From JAVBKV01 sp031553885 (GTDB taxonomy: Bacteria; Bacteroidota; Bacteroidia; Bacteroidales; Azobacteroidaceae), in assembly GCA_031553885.1 (NCBI GenBank), contig JAVBKV010000019.1, forward strand, positions 39,744-103,743: 64,000 nt of DNA, in the 5' to 3' direction. This document shows positions 52,978 to 62,104 of this stretch, one piece after another; position 1 is the first letter of the stretch; each line of letters begins with the position of its first letter. Made by a program: the position numbers and the translations under genes. The notes beneath the pieces are model-generated. The model was given only the letters and a program-made list of their open reading frames with translations, ran no database searches and was not told where the DNA came from.

Positions 52978-54550
52978 ATCTTAAATCATTTTTATCCGGA
53001 TAGTCGATCGTATAATGCAGTCCCCTGCTTTCTTTTCTTTCCATGGCCTGTTTGATCACCAGGTAGCCGACATTGATGAGGTTTCTTAATTCACAGATAT
53101 CCCGGGAAACGATGGACCGGATAAACAGGTTTTCTGTTTCCTGGTAAAGAATCTCCAACCGGTCGAGTGCGCGTTTCAAACGCAGGTTGGAACGAACAAT
53201 CCCTACATAATTGGACATGATTGTCCCCACTTCCTTTGCGCTTTGTGTGATTAAAACCATTTCTTCGGGAAGGGAAGTTCCTTCATCGTTCCAAACCGGA
53301 ATCTGTTCATTGAAAGAATAATTATCAATCATGGACTTGGCGTGCTTGGCGGCTGAATCCGCATAAACCACGGCTTCAATCAAAGAATTTGAAGCTAATC
53401 GATTGGCTCCGTGTAATCCTGTACAGGAACATTCCCCGGATGAGTACAACCGTTTAATTGAAGATTGTCCGTTTAAATCCACTACAATGCCTCCGCACAG
53501 GTAGTGAGCAGCCGGAGCAACCGGAATGTAATCTTTTGTGATATCGATTCCTTCACTAAGGCATTTCTCATAAATGTTCGGAAAATGTTCCTTGGTTTCT
53601 TCCGGATTTTTATGGGTTACATCCAGGTAAACATAATCATCTCCCCGGTTTTTCATTTCGGTGTCTATAGCACGGGCAACAATATCCCTGGGAGCCAATG
53701 ATTTCCGTTCGTCGTATTTCTGCATGAATTCTTTTCCGTTCATCGTCCGGAGTATGCCTCCGTAGCCCCTCATGGCTTCTGTGATCAGGAAAGAAGGACG
53801 CTCTTTCGGGTTATATAAAGCCGTGGGATGGAATTGTACGAATTCCATATCCTTGACCAGTCCCTTGGCGCGGTATACCATGGCAATCCCATCTCCGGTG
53901 GCCACGATCGGATTGGTAGTTGTTTGGTAGATCTGGCCGATTCCTCCGGTGGAAATCATGGTTATTTTAGACAAAAAAGTATGCACATTCCGGGTTCGTT
54001 CACTTAACACATATGCTCCGTAACATTCAATGTTTTCGGTATGTTTGGTTACGGTTATGCCTAAATGGTGCTGAGTCAGAATCTCAACCGCAAAATGGTG
54101 ATCGAATACTTTGATATTAGGATGATTTTTAACCCTGAGGATAAGGCTTTTCTGGATTTCGGCGCCTGTGGTGTCCTTGTGATGAAGGATCCGGAATTCG
54201 GAGTGTCCGCCTTCCTTGTGTAAATCGAAATTACCGGTGGCGTCTTTATCGAAATCCACTCCCCACCGGATCAGTTCTTCGATTTGATCGGGAGCTTCCT
54301 TTACAACTTTTTCAACCACCCGGCGATCGCAGATTCCGTCTCCAGCAATGAGGGTGTCCTGAATATGCTTTTCGAAATCGTCAAAAGGTGCTGTTACAGA
54401 GGCAATTCCTCCTTGTGCATAAAAAGTATTGGCTTCTTCCAGCGTCGTTTTACAAAGGATAGCTACCCTGCCCTTGTCTGCTACTTTCAGAGCAAAACTC
54501 ATTCCGGCTATTCCGGAACCGATAACGAGAAAATCAAATTTGTGTGTCAT
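52976..54550 (-). CDS. nadB: L-aspartate oxidase
   Basis: FAD-dependent enzyme of 524 residues that oxidises aspartate to iminoaspartate for quinolinate synthesis. FDFLVIGSGIAGMSFALKVA near residue 5 is the dinucleotide-binding fold; TFYAQGGIASVTAPFDDFEK, KEGGHSEFRILHHKDTTGAE and VQFHPTALYNP are family hallmarks; the C-terminal RDICELRNLINVGY helical region is present. Works with NadA. A minus-strand TACCTTTG -7 box lies at 54588-54595. Confidence 0.96.
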   Translation of the reverse strand: MTHKFDFLVIGSGIAGMSFALKVADKGRVAILCKTTLEEANTFYAQGGIASVTAPFDDFEKHIQDTLIAGDGICDRRVVEKVVKEAPDQIEELIRWGVDFDKDATGNFDLHKEGGHSEFRILHHKDTTGAEIQKSLILRVKNHPNIKVFDHHFAVEILTQHHLGITVTKHTENIECYGAYVLSERTRNVHTFLSKITMISTGGIGQIYQTTTNPIVATGDGIAMVYRAKGLVKDMEFVQFHPTALYNPKERPSFLITEAMRGYGGILRTMNGKEFMQKYDERKSLAPRDIVARAIDTEMKNRGDDYVYLDVTHKNPEETKEHFPNIYEKCLSEGIDITKDYIPVAPAAHYLCGGIVVDLNGQSSIKRLYSSGECSCTGLHGANRLASNSLIEAVVYADSAAKHAKSMIDNYSFNEQIPVWNDEGTSLPEEMVLITQSAKEVGTIMSNYVGIVRSNLRLKRALDRLEILYQETENLFIRSIVSRDICELRNLINVGYLVIKQAMERKESRGLHYTIDYPDKNDLR

Positions 54551-54649
54551 TGATTGATAGAGGCGTTAACTCATTCTTGAAACAGAACAAAGGTAGGTCT
54601 TTTTTTGTTTTTACGAAAAAAACGAGTGATGATTATTATCCGGTACGCA

Positions 54650-54680
54650 TTTGCATCTTTCTGAACATTTGCTACCTTTG
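54650..54680 (+). promoter_or_regulatory. Promoter for lpdA (TTTG-N19-TACCTTTG)
   Basis: TTTG at 54650-54653 and TACCTTTG at 54673-54680 match the Bacteroidota consensus exactly, with 19 bases between. The likely start lies about 24 bases before the ATG at 54711. Confidence 0.8.
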
Positions 54681-54710
54681 GAAAAAATTAAATTTCTATC
54701 AGTGAATCTT

Positions 54711-56057
54711 ATGAATTACGACTTAGCAATCATCGGCGGAGGACCTGCCGGTTATTCTGCGGCTGAATTAGCCGGATTGAACGGGCTGAAAACAGTTATA
54801 TTCGAAAAAAATGCCTTGGGAGGTGTGTGTTTGAACGAAGGATGTATTCCTACTAAAACGCTTCTTTATTCGGCCAAAGTATATCATACGGCCAAGGAAT
54901 CGGCCAAGTATGGAGTCAGTGCTGAAAATGTCAGTTTCGATCTGTCTAAAATCATTACACGCAAAAATAAAGTTGTCCGGAAAATGAATGCAGGCGTTCG
55001 TGCAAAAATGCAGGAAGCCGGTGTCGAGGCTGTTGCCGGGCAAGCGATTGTGATGAATTCGGAAAATGGAACTTTTACCATTGCTTGTAATGAACAAACG
55101 TATACCGCTAAAAAACTGTTGTTATGTACGGGTTCTGAAGTCGTGGTTCCACCAATTCCGGGAATAAAGGAAACACCCTACTGGACCAGCCGGGAAGCCC
55201 TTGAAAATAAAGAATTACCCCAATCCCTGATTGTCATTGGAGGAGGTGTGATCGGAATCGAATTTGCTTCTTTTTTCAATACCTTGGGTACCAAGGTGAC
55301 TGTTGTTGAAATGCTGGATGAGATTCTCGGAGGTATGGATAAAGAGCTTTCTGCCATGCTGAGAAATGAATATGCTAAAAAAGGAATTGATTTTCATTTG
55401 AGCACCAAGGTGACAGCTGTTAACGGACAACAGGTGGAAATTGAAAAAGAAGGTGTAAAAACCACTTTGCAGGCTGAAAAAATCCTGTTGAGCGTAGGAC
55501 GTAGACCCGTTCTGGAAGGTTTCGGTCTCGAAAACCTGAACCTGGAGCGGTTCCGTAATGGCTTGCAGGTGAACGAGTACATGCAGACATCGAATCCGGA
55601 TGTCTATGCCTGCGGTGATATTACCGGATTTTCACTCCTGGCTCATACAGCTGTACGTGAAGCGGAAATAGCAGTGGAGCACCTGTTGGGACACAATGAA
55701 AAAATGAGTTACAAAGCGATTCCGGGCGTAGTTTATACCAATCCGGAAATTGCCGGTGTGGGTAAAACCGAAGAAATGTTGCAGAATGAAGGCATCGTTT
55801 TCCAGGTGAAACAGATTCCCATGGCTTATTCCGGTCGTTATGTAGCAGAGAATGAACAAGGAAATGGAGTTTGTAAAGTGATTGTATCCGAAGATGATAC
55901 GATTCTGGGAGTACATATATTGGGTAATCCGGCTTCTGAAATTATTATCATTGCCGGTATAGCCATCGAGGAAGGCATGAAAGCGGATGAACTGAAAGCC
56001 ATGGTTTTCCCACATCCTACGGTTGGAGAAATCATCAAGGAGACATTAGCGAAATAA
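54711..56057 (+). CDS. lpdA: Dihydrolipoyl dehydrogenase
   Basis: FAD-dependent disulfide reductase of 448 residues that reoxidises lipoamide in 2-oxo-acid dehydrogenase or glycine cleavage complexes. FAD motif YDLAIIGGGPAGYSAAELAG near residue 3, redox disulfide GGVCLNEGCIPTKTLL near residue 40, NAD motif IVIGGGVIGIEFASFF near residue 175, and the C-terminal His/Glu in FPHPTVGEI. The ATG at 54711 is used because the promoter lies over the upstream in-frame start at 54651. No acyltransferase or decarboxylase genes are nearby, so its complex is unknown. It is followed closely by the AAA/VWA pair. Confidence 0.95.
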   Translation: MNYDLAIIGGGPAGYSAAELAGLNGLKTVIFEKNALGGVCLNEGCIPTKTLLYSAKVYHTAKESAKYGVSAENVSFDLSKIITRKNKVVRKMNAGVRAKMQEAGVEAVAGQAIVMNSENGTFTIACNEQTYTAKKLLLCTGSEVVVPPIPGIKETPYWTSREALENKELPQSLIVIGGGVIGIEFASFFNTLGTKVTVVEMLDEILGGMDKELSAMLRNEYAKKGIDFHLSTKVTAVNGQQVEIEKEGVKTTLQAEKILLSVGRRPVLEGFGLENLNLERFRNGLQVNEYMQTSNPDVYACGDITGFSLLAHTAVREAEIAVEHLLGHNEKMSYKAIPGVVYTNPEIAGVGKTEEMLQNEGIVFQVKQIPMAYSGRYVAENEQGNGVCKVIVSEDDTILGVHILGNPASEIIIIAGIAIEEGMKADELKAMVFPHPTVGEIIKETLAK

Positions 56058-56059
56058 GC

Positions 56060-56938
56060 ATGATTGTTCTTGATAATAAACAGGCTGTTGCTGATTTTAT
56101 CAAAAACAGTCCTCAAAACAAACCGGACCGGTTATTTATTTCCAACGTAAAATGGAAGTTCCTGAATTATTGCATTTTATATGGTAAAAATCTTTTAATT
56201 ACCGGTCCTGCCGGAAGTGGAAAAACGGTTACCATCAAACACCTGGCAGATAATTACAAGGAAACGCATCCGTTTTTTTACATCAACTGCGGAAGTACAC
56301 AGGATCCTCGCTCTACGTTCATTGGTAATACACATTACGATAAAGCGTCGGGAACCTTTTTTTCGCAATCTTACTTTGTGAAAGCGATCCAGGTTCCGAA
56401 TGCGATTATTTTGCTGGATGAAATATCCCGGGCGCATCCGGAAGCCTGGAATATCCTGATGTCGGTATTGGATGTCAATCAGCGGTATTTACGTTTGGAT
56501 GAAGAGGTGGACAGTCCCACTATATTTGTGGCGGAAGGAGTTACTTTCATGGCAACCGCTAATATCGGAAATGAATATACTTCTTCCCGTACCATGGACA
56601 AGGGTTTGCTGGATCGTTTTTCCCAGATCGAAATGGAAGTGCTGGACATGGAAGAGGAATTCCGTTTGCTTCAGTCGTTCTTTCCGGAAACAATTCCGGC
56701 TGTTTTGAGAACGATTGCTCAGATAGCGGAGAGAACCCGCAAGGAAGTTACCAGCAACAATCCTAAAATCAGTTTTTCCATTTCCACACGAAGTACGATT
56801 GAAATGGTACGGTTGATTGAAAATGGTTTTTCCCTGGGTGAGGCTGCCGAAATTCTGCTTTATCCTGCTTATGATGCGGTAGGTGGAAACGACAGTGAGC
56901 GGACTTTCATCAAGCAATTGGTACAACGTTACATCTGA
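56060..56938 (+). CDS. MoxR/CobS-type AAA+ ATPase
   Basis: Hexameric AAA+ ATPase of 292 residues. Walker A TGPAGSGKTVT is near residue 49, Walker B AIILLDEISRAHPEAW near residue 118, sensor 1 FMATANIGNEYTSSRTMDKG near residue 168 and the arginine-finger region LLDRFSQIEME near 190. It starts two bases after lpdA and ends one base before the VWA gene. The style (CobS-like, with the VWA partner CobT-like) suggests metal insertion or protein-complex remodelling; the client is unknown. Confidence 0.88.
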   Translation: MIVLDNKQAVADFIKNSPQNKPDRLFISNVKWKFLNYCILYGKNLLITGPAGSGKTVTIKHLADNYKETHPFFYINCGSTQDPRSTFIGNTHYDKASGTFFSQSYFVKAIQVPNAIILLDEISRAHPEAWNILMSVLDVNQRYLRLDEEVDSPTIFVAEGVTFMATANIGNEYTSSRTMDKGLLDRFSQIEMEVLDMEEEFRLLQSFFPETIPAVLRTIAQIAERTRKEVTSNNPKISFSISTRSTIEMVRLIENGFSLGEAAEILLYPAYDAVGGNDSERTFIKQLVQRYI

Positions 56939-56939
56939 C

Positions 56940-58859
56940 ATGCAACAACAGCCGGATTCGACTACCCTTCTTTCCGATTATTGGTTGGCCGATAAGGTGA
57001 CCGATAAAGCCAATGTGTTCGACTGGTTGAAATTGCAACGGGCGGTTGCCAACTTTGTTAAAATCGTTTCGGGTCGTGACATTCCGGTCGAGTTTCAGTA
57101 CCATAACGATAAATCGAGTATCGATAAAATCATTATTTCGTCCGATCTTAGTAACATCGATGCTACGGTCGGTCTTGCTGTTCATGAAACCTTGTCTTTC
57201 ATTTATTCCTACCGGTGGTGCCTGTCGAAAATTGTTACCCTGCTGACCGATGACTACCTTTCGGCAAGGCATGAAAAATTTGCTTCATTGGCCGCCGGCG
57301 AAAGATATAAATACAAAAATACAATCCGTTCGGAAATAGAAGGGATTCATCACCTGATTGAATTCTGGCGGTTGGATGAGTTGGCGATTCGTACTTCTCC
57401 CGGCTACAAGGGATACATACTGGCTTCATACAATAAACTTTTCAATCCCAATCTGACGATCGAGCTACTGAACTGGCAACGCAATAATTATTACCGGATC
57501 AGTTATTTTTACCTGTTTTTCTGCCAGGTTGCCGAGAGCGAGCATTATCAGGAACTGATTGATGTGTTGGTGTTGAGATCACAGGTTGAGGCTAAGCAGG
57601 AATTGTACGACCAATTGAAAAGCCTGATCCGTATCAGGGATATTTCTAGGTTGGAAAATTCGGAAGATTCCCTGAAACTGGCTGTTTTGGTCTGGGAACT
57701 GATCGACAGGTATGCAACCACGGTATTGCCGGAAGGATTGGTTCCCGAAAAAGATGCCACCGGTGGTAGCCTGGATAATGAGCCGGCTTCATTAGAAGAG
57801 TCCGAAGCCGAATCGTTTGCCAACGAATATTTCTCTTCAGCAGCTTTAAATATTGCCAAACAGAGCATTCCGACCGATCGCAAAGAGGATATCAGAACAT
57901 TGTTTTCCAATACCTTGCCTTCCGAACATTATACCTTGTATGACAACCGTAAAATCAGGGTTGTCGTATTGAAAGAGATGACAAGAGACCTGATCTATTC
58001 CGGAAAATATCCTTTTTTTGAAACGGAAAATGTTCATGCGACCGAAAATGCGGTTGTGGAAGGGATTCGCCTTGGAAAACAACTGGCCCGGAAAATCGCG
58101 TTCCGGAATGATCGCAGGGAAACCCGGTTTTCTCGTTTGGAGAAAGGAAAAATCGATAAGCGATTGTTACACACCGTGGCGGTCGGAAACCAGGTAATTT
58201 TTTATGAAAACAGGGAAGAATCGTTCCCTTCCGTGAATTTTCATTTGTCCATCGATGGCTCCCATTCCATGTCCGGAAATTGTTTCCGGCAAAGCCTGAA
58301 AACGGCTGTGGCCATTGCCCAGGCTGCCGATCTGACCAAAAATATACGGATAACTATTTCGTTTCGTTATCATGCGATGAATCATTTGTCGACTTTGCCT
58401 TTGGTGTTGATTGCATACGATAGTAAGCGGGATAAGCTTTCCAAAATAAAACAGTTGTTTCGTTTTCTGAAAGCTACCGGGCCCACCCCCGAAGGCCTTT
58501 GTTATAGCACCATTACCGACCTGATGGAAGTTGAAAAAAACGAGCTTTCCGAAAATTATTTCATCAACCTGTATGATGGCATGCCTGCTTTTATTATTGA
58601 TGACGATTGTGTTTACGAAGGACCTCCTGCCATTGAGCATACCCGTGAGGAAGTCATGCGTATGAAACGCAGGGGAATCCATATTTTATCCTATTTTATC
58701 GTTTCTGAAAAATGGAAGGCCAGGGAGGTCCGGGAGACTTTTGAAAAGTTCCGTTACATGTACGGAAAAGACGCCGAAATGATTAATTTAGATGCGTTGG
58801 GTGAATTGGCAAAATCGTTGAACCGATTAATTTTATCATCCGGAATCCATGCTTTTTGA
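56940..58859 (+). CDS. VWA-domain protein, CobT-like partner of the AAA ATPase
   Basis: Cytoplasmic protein of 639 residues with no signal peptide or membrane helix. The N-terminal 420 residues are largely helical and unrecognised, with an acidic linker (NEPASLEESEAES) near residue 295. The C-terminal part is a von Willebrand A domain with the metal-binding MIDAS motif SIDGSHSMSG near residue 440, and later GPTPEG and NLYDGMP. The pair MoxR-VWA usually works together; here VWA is C-terminal as in CobT. It begins one base after the ATPase stop. Client unknown. Confidence 0.82.
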   Translation: MQQQPDSTTLLSDYWLADKVTDKANVFDWLKLQRAVANFVKIVSGRDIPVEFQYHNDKSSIDKIIISSDLSNIDATVGLAVHETLSFIYSYRWCLSKIVTLLTDDYLSARHEKFASLAAGERYKYKNTIRSEIEGIHHLIEFWRLDELAIRTSPGYKGYILASYNKLFNPNLTIELLNWQRNNYYRISYFYLFFCQVAESEHYQELIDVLVLRSQVEAKQELYDQLKSLIRIRDISRLENSEDSLKLAVLVWELIDRYATTVLPEGLVPEKDATGGSLDNEPASLEESEAESFANEYFSSAALNIAKQSIPTDRKEDIRTLFSNTLPSEHYTLYDNRKIRVVVLKEMTRDLIYSGKYPFFETENVHATENAVVEGIRLGKQLARKIAFRNDRRETRFSRLEKGKIDKRLLHTVAVGNQVIFYENREESFPSVNFHLSIDGSHSMSGNCFRQSLKTAVAIAQAADLTKNIRITISFRYHAMNHLSTLPLVLIAYDSKRDKLSKIKQLFRFLKATGPTPEGLCYSTITDLMEVEKNELSENYFINLYDGMPAFIIDDDCVYEGPPAIEHTREEVMRMKRRGIHILSYFIVSEKWKAREVRETFEKFRYMYGKDAEMINLDALGELAKSLNRLILSSGIHAF

Positions 58860-58987
58860 TTTTCTATCACACAAATAGTATTTGATCTCTAAAAAATAAT
58901 TTTTAGAAAAAGTAATATTTTTTTAGGAAAATTAAAATCAATATAATACCTTCGCGGCGAATTATTAACTATTAACGTTTTAATCTA

Positions 58988-59338
58988 ATGAAAAATTTAA
59001 TTTATTTAGTAGCCATTGCTTGCGCAACTTTAACTTTTTCTTCTTGTAAAAAAGAAGCTAAAACCTCTGAACCAGAAGCTACAACAGAACAACCAGCCGA
59101 AATTAACAGTATTGATCAGGCAATTGATGAATACGACAAATTTATTGATGAGTACATTGTTGTATTGAAAGGATCTACAACCGGTGATATGGAAGCGGTT
59201 AAAAAAATGCAGGAAATGGCTCCGAGACTGGAGGAAATTTCTAAAAAATTCCAGGATGCTACCAGCTTTACTCCTGCACAACAAGAGCGTCTGACTAAAA
59301 TTGCTCAAAAAATTACTGATGCTGTTAATCCTCAGTAA
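58988..59338 (+). CDS. Small lipoprotein, hypothetical
   Basis: Predicted lipoprotein of 116 residues. The signal peptide ends in the lipobox TFSSC at residues of about 16-20, followed by a charged linker (KKEAKTSEPEATTEQPAE) and an acidic helical domain with EYDKFIDEYI and ITDAVNPQ at the C-terminus. No enzyme motif. The upstream sequence contains a -7-like TACCTTCG at 58947-58954 and a terminator follows, so it is an independent unit. Similar small lipoproteins are widespread in Bacteroidales; function unknown. Confidence 0.8.
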   Translation: MKNLIYLVAIACATLTFSSCKKEAKTSEPEATTEQPAEINSIDQAIDEYDKFIDEYIVVLKGSTTGDMEAVKKMQEMAPRLEEISKKFQDATSFTPAQQERLTKIAQKITDAVNPQ

Positions 59339-59368
59339 TTTAGTTTTTAAATAACTGAAAAGAATAAA

Positions 59369-59399
59369 AGAGCGGATCCGGTTGGATTCGCTTTTTTTA
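59369..59399 (+). terminator. Terminator after the small lipoprotein
   Basis: AGCGGATCC and GGATTCGCT pair with one mismatch, followed by a run of Ts (59392-59398). It lies 32 bases after the stop. Confidence 0.75.
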
Positions 59400-59479
59400 T
59401 TAAAGTAATATTCAGTGATTTTTACAAACTTTTCTTTGATTCTTTCTGTTAATCAATTATTCACAATTGATTAACGGAT

Positions 59480-60007
59480 ATGAAAGTTCAACATTATTTT
59501 TTCAAGCCGATTGTTTTAATTGTCGTTTTGTTTGTTTTTGCAGATGCAAAAACTCAGCAAAAGGTTCAGCCGGGTGGTTATACGATACCTGTTTATAATT
59601 ACCAGCAAATAGAGTCTTTATTTCTTCCTTCCGCAGATAACGATACTACTTATATTTTTAATTTTTGGGCGACTTATTGTTCGCCTTGTATAAAGGAATT
59701 ACCTTATTTCGATCAAGTCGGAAAAGAATTTGGAGATAAAAAATTGAAAATCGTATTGATCAGCCTCGATTTCAAATTCCGGATCGAAAACGGAGTAATT
59801 CCTTTTATTAAAAAAAGAAATATTCAATCACAGGTAATTGTATTAAGTGATCCGGATACAAATACCTGGATTGATAAGGTAAGTAGTACCTGGACCGGAG
59901 CTATTCCTGCAACTTTGATTGTAAAGGGAAACTTGAAAGAATTTTATGAAAAATCATTCACGTATGATGAATTGAGGTTATTAACAATTAAATTTTTAGA
60001 CAAATGA
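59480..60007 (+). CDS. TlpA-like exported thioredoxin-fold protein
   Basis: Exported oxidoreductase of 175 residues with an N-terminal hydrophobic signal. The active site reads FWATYCSPCIKELPYFD (CxxC) near residues 69-85, and the cis-proline region is GAIPATLIV near residue 145. It should reduce or oxidise disulfides in the periplasm. The stop overlaps the next thioredoxin gene's start by four bases, so the two are coupled. Confidence 0.88.
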   Translation: MKVQHYFFKPIVLIVVLFVFADAKTQQKVQPGGYTIPVYNYQQIESLFLPSADNDTTYIFNFWATYCSPCIKELPYFDQVGKEFGDKKLKIVLISLDFKFRIENGVIPFIKKRNIQSQVIVLSDPDTNTWIDKVSSTWTGAIPATLIVKGNLKEFYEKSFTYDELRLLTIKFLDK

Positions 60008-60603
60008 AACGTATACAGTTATTTTTATTATTGCTTGTTGCTGTAGTAACAAGCGTTTGGGCGCAGGGGTATAAAGTGGGAGATATGGCCACGGATTTTA
60101 AATTGAAAAATGTAGATGGAAGAACGGTTTCTTTGGCTGATTTTTCGCAAGCGAAAGGATTTATTATCGTTTTTACTTGTAATCATTGTCCGTATGCACA
60201 AGCCTATCAGGACCGGTTGATTGCGTTGGATAAAACGTATAAAGCAAAAGGCTATCCGGTGATTGCAATTAACCCGAACGATCCGTCTCTTTATCCCGAA
60301 GATAGTTTTAGTGAAATGCAAAAGCGGGCGAAGGAAAAAAGTTATACTTTTCCTTATTTATTTGATGAAGGTCAGCGGATTTTTCCCGTTTATGGGGCAA
60401 CCAAAACGCCTACTGTTTTTGTTCTGCAAAAAACGGACAGAGGGAATGTAGTCCGGTATATCGGAGCTATCGATGATAATTATGAAGATGCTTCAGCTGT
60501 GAAAATTCCGTATGTAGTTAATGCTGTTAACGATTTACTGGCTGGAAATCCGGTAACTGTAACTTTCACGAAAGCAATCGGTTGCGGAATCAAAGTCAAA
60601 TAA
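60004..60603 (+). CDS. AhpC/TSA-like exported thioredoxin-fold protein
   Basis: Redoxin of 199 residues with a signal peptide ending near VTSVWAQ. It has the peroxiredoxin-like start GDMATDFKLKNVDGRTVSLA and a thioredoxin-style CxxC in FTCNHCPYAQAY near residue 58, which differs from the single peroxidatic Cys of true AhpC. GATKTPTVFVL is the cis-Pro loop. Probably a periplasmic thiol oxidoreductase, coupled to the preceding TlpA-like gene. Confidence 0.87.
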   Translation: MKRIQLFLLLLVAVVTSVWAQGYKVGDMATDFKLKNVDGRTVSLADFSQAKGFIIVFTCNHCPYAQAYQDRLIALDKTYKAKGYPVIAINPNDPSLYPEDSFSEMQKRAKEKSYTFPYLFDEGQRIFPVYGATKTPTVFVLQKTDRGNVVRYIGAIDDNYEDASAVKIPYVVNAVNDLLAGNPVTVTFTKAIGCGIKVK

Positions 60604-60689
60604 GTCCGGATCTGATTTCAGGTCATTCAAAAACAGTCTCGAAGAAACTGAAAAGAATTGTAATAATAGCATAAATTAAATTTTTTCAC

Positions 60690-60697
60690 TATTTTTG
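60690..60697 (+). promoter_or_regulatory. -7 box before the Uma2 gene
   Basis: TATTTTTG fits TAnnTTTG, 32 bases before the ATG at 60730. Confidence 0.45.
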
Positions 60698-60729
60698 CTA
60701 AATAATTAAAGTAGCAAAGATAGTAAACC

Positions 60730-61401
60730 ATGGAACCTGAAGAAAAAGACCAACATCAATCGGAAAAAAATTATCCTGAATCGGAAGAAAAAATTCAGAA
60801 AGTGGAAGAACCTGCTCTGGCTTATGGCAGGAAACGGTATTCGTATGCCGATTACCTGAGCTGGACAGACGATGTAAGAAGAGAGATTATTGATGGAATA
60901 GTTTATAAACTGTCTGCTCCATTTAGAAAGCATGCTACTGCCTGTTCTGAATTTTTTATAAAAGCAGGTATTTTTATCAAAAAAAGAAAGGCTAAATGTA
61001 AGATCTATTCTGCTCCTTTTGATGTACGTCTGCCCATTAACGGGGAAACGACTGACAATAAAATTTACAATGTGGTGCAGCCCGATATTTGTGTGATCTG
61101 CGATCCGGCCAAATTAGATTACAGAGGATGTATCGGTGCTCCGGATCTGGTCGTAGAAATCTTTTCTCCCAGCACCGGAAAGCGGGATGCCAATGAGAAG
61201 TTTAAACTCTACGAAACTGCCGGTGTAAAAGAATACTGGCTGGTTTATCCCAATGAGTGGACTGCGGTTGTGTTTCTCCTGCAGGATAATGGTAAGTACG
61301 ACGACGGAACGGTTTACAATATCATCGACGGTACAACAAAAGTTCCGGTCCATATCCTTGAAGGTCTGATCATCGATTTGGAAGAATTATTTGCCGATTG
61401 A
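60730..61401 (+). CDS. Uma2-family (DUF820) restriction-endonuclease-like protein
   Basis: Protein of 223 residues with the PD-(D/E)XK nuclease fold of the Uma2 family. An acidic, lysine-rich N-terminal extension (residues of about 1-35) precedes the domain. Putative catalytic residues are Asp in VQPDICVI, Glu in DLVVEIFSPST near residue 142 and Lys in the following segment. Function is not established for most members. It is a single gene here with its own promoter; no methylase or specificity gene accompanies it. The next gene is convergent, one base away. Confidence 0.82.
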   Translation: MEPEEKDQHQSEKNYPESEEKIQKVEEPALAYGRKRYSYADYLSWTDDVRREIIDGIVYKLSAPFRKHATACSEFFIKAGIFIKKRKAKCKIYSAPFDVRLPINGETTDNKIYNVVQPDICVICDPAKLDYRGCIGAPDLVVEIFSPSTGKRDANEKFKLYETAGVKEYWLVYPNEWTAVVFLLQDNGKYDDGTVYNIIDGTTKVPVHILEGLIIDLEELFAD

Positions 61402-61402
61402 A

Positions 61403-62104
61403 TTATTTCTTCATGAAATAGGCTTTTTCTTCAGGTGTAAAATGTTCAATGGAATAGCGTAAGGCCGTTCTCGGCATGTTTTTATAATGCATTTCAAGGA
61501 AATCCACGAGGGTTTCCTTATCTTTTTTACCAACTTCCCGAAGCATCCAGCCGACGGCTTTGTGCATGAGGTCGTGCTTGTGATTGAATAGCTTTTCGGA
61601 AATAGCCAGGGTATCGTCGTATTGCTTGTGCTTGATAAAGGTCCAGGTAGAAACGATAGCGATGCGTTGCTCCCAGAGGTTATCGCTTTCGGCTAATTGG
61701 TAGAGCACGGAGCGGTCTTTGTCTAACAGATAGCTCCCGATCACGTCGCGGCAGGTAACATCCACCAGGTCCCAGTTGTTCGCTTTGCGGGCATTTTTGA
61801 GGTAAAATTCGAATATTGCTTTCCGTTCTTCCTCTTTTTTTGTTTTTTTGAATTGTTGGGCGAGAAACAATAATGCGGCCAGGCGGGCTTCGTGGAATTC
61901 CGAATCCAACAGAATCTGAATTTCAGAAAACGGTAGAGTTTTATTGACTTTTACAATGGCACGGGTAATGGGAACTACAATTCCCAGAAAAATATCGCCT
62001 TCGGCGTATTGTCCTTTACCCGTTTTGAAAAAGCCCTGCAAAAATTTGGCTTTTTCCGGATTAGCTACCGAAAGAAGTTCCTGAAGGATAAATTCGGCTG
62101 TCAT
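61403..62104 (-). CDS. AlkD-like DNA alkylation repair protein
   Basis: HEAT-like repeat DNA glycosylase of 233 residues that removes alkylated bases. Family landmarks are KANNWDLVDVTCRDVIGSYL near residue 108, NLWEQRIAIVSTWTFIK near residue 145, HKAVGWMLREVGKKD near residue 185 and MPRTALRYSIEHF near residue 215. Length is typical. Its ATG overlaps the upstream ABC-F stop by four bases, so both are expressed together. Confidence 0.9.
   Translation of the reverse strand: MTAEFILQELLSVANPEKAKFLQGFFKTGKGQYAEGDIFLGIVVPITRAIVKVNKTLPFSEIQILLDSEFHEARLAALLFLAQQFKKTKKEEERKAIFEFYLKNARKANNWDLVDVTCRDVIGSYLLDKDRSVLYQLAESDNLWEQRIAIVSTWTFIKHKQYDDTLAISEKLFNHKHDLMHKAVGWMLREVGKKDKETLVDFLEMHYKNMPRTALRYSIEHFTPEEKAYFMKK

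Noticed and set aside
60730..62104. Restriction-modification or defence island from the Uma2 and AlkD genes
   Set aside because: There is no methyltransferase, specificity subunit or mobile gene. AlkD belongs to an operon with the ABC-F gene, and the Uma2 gene is single.
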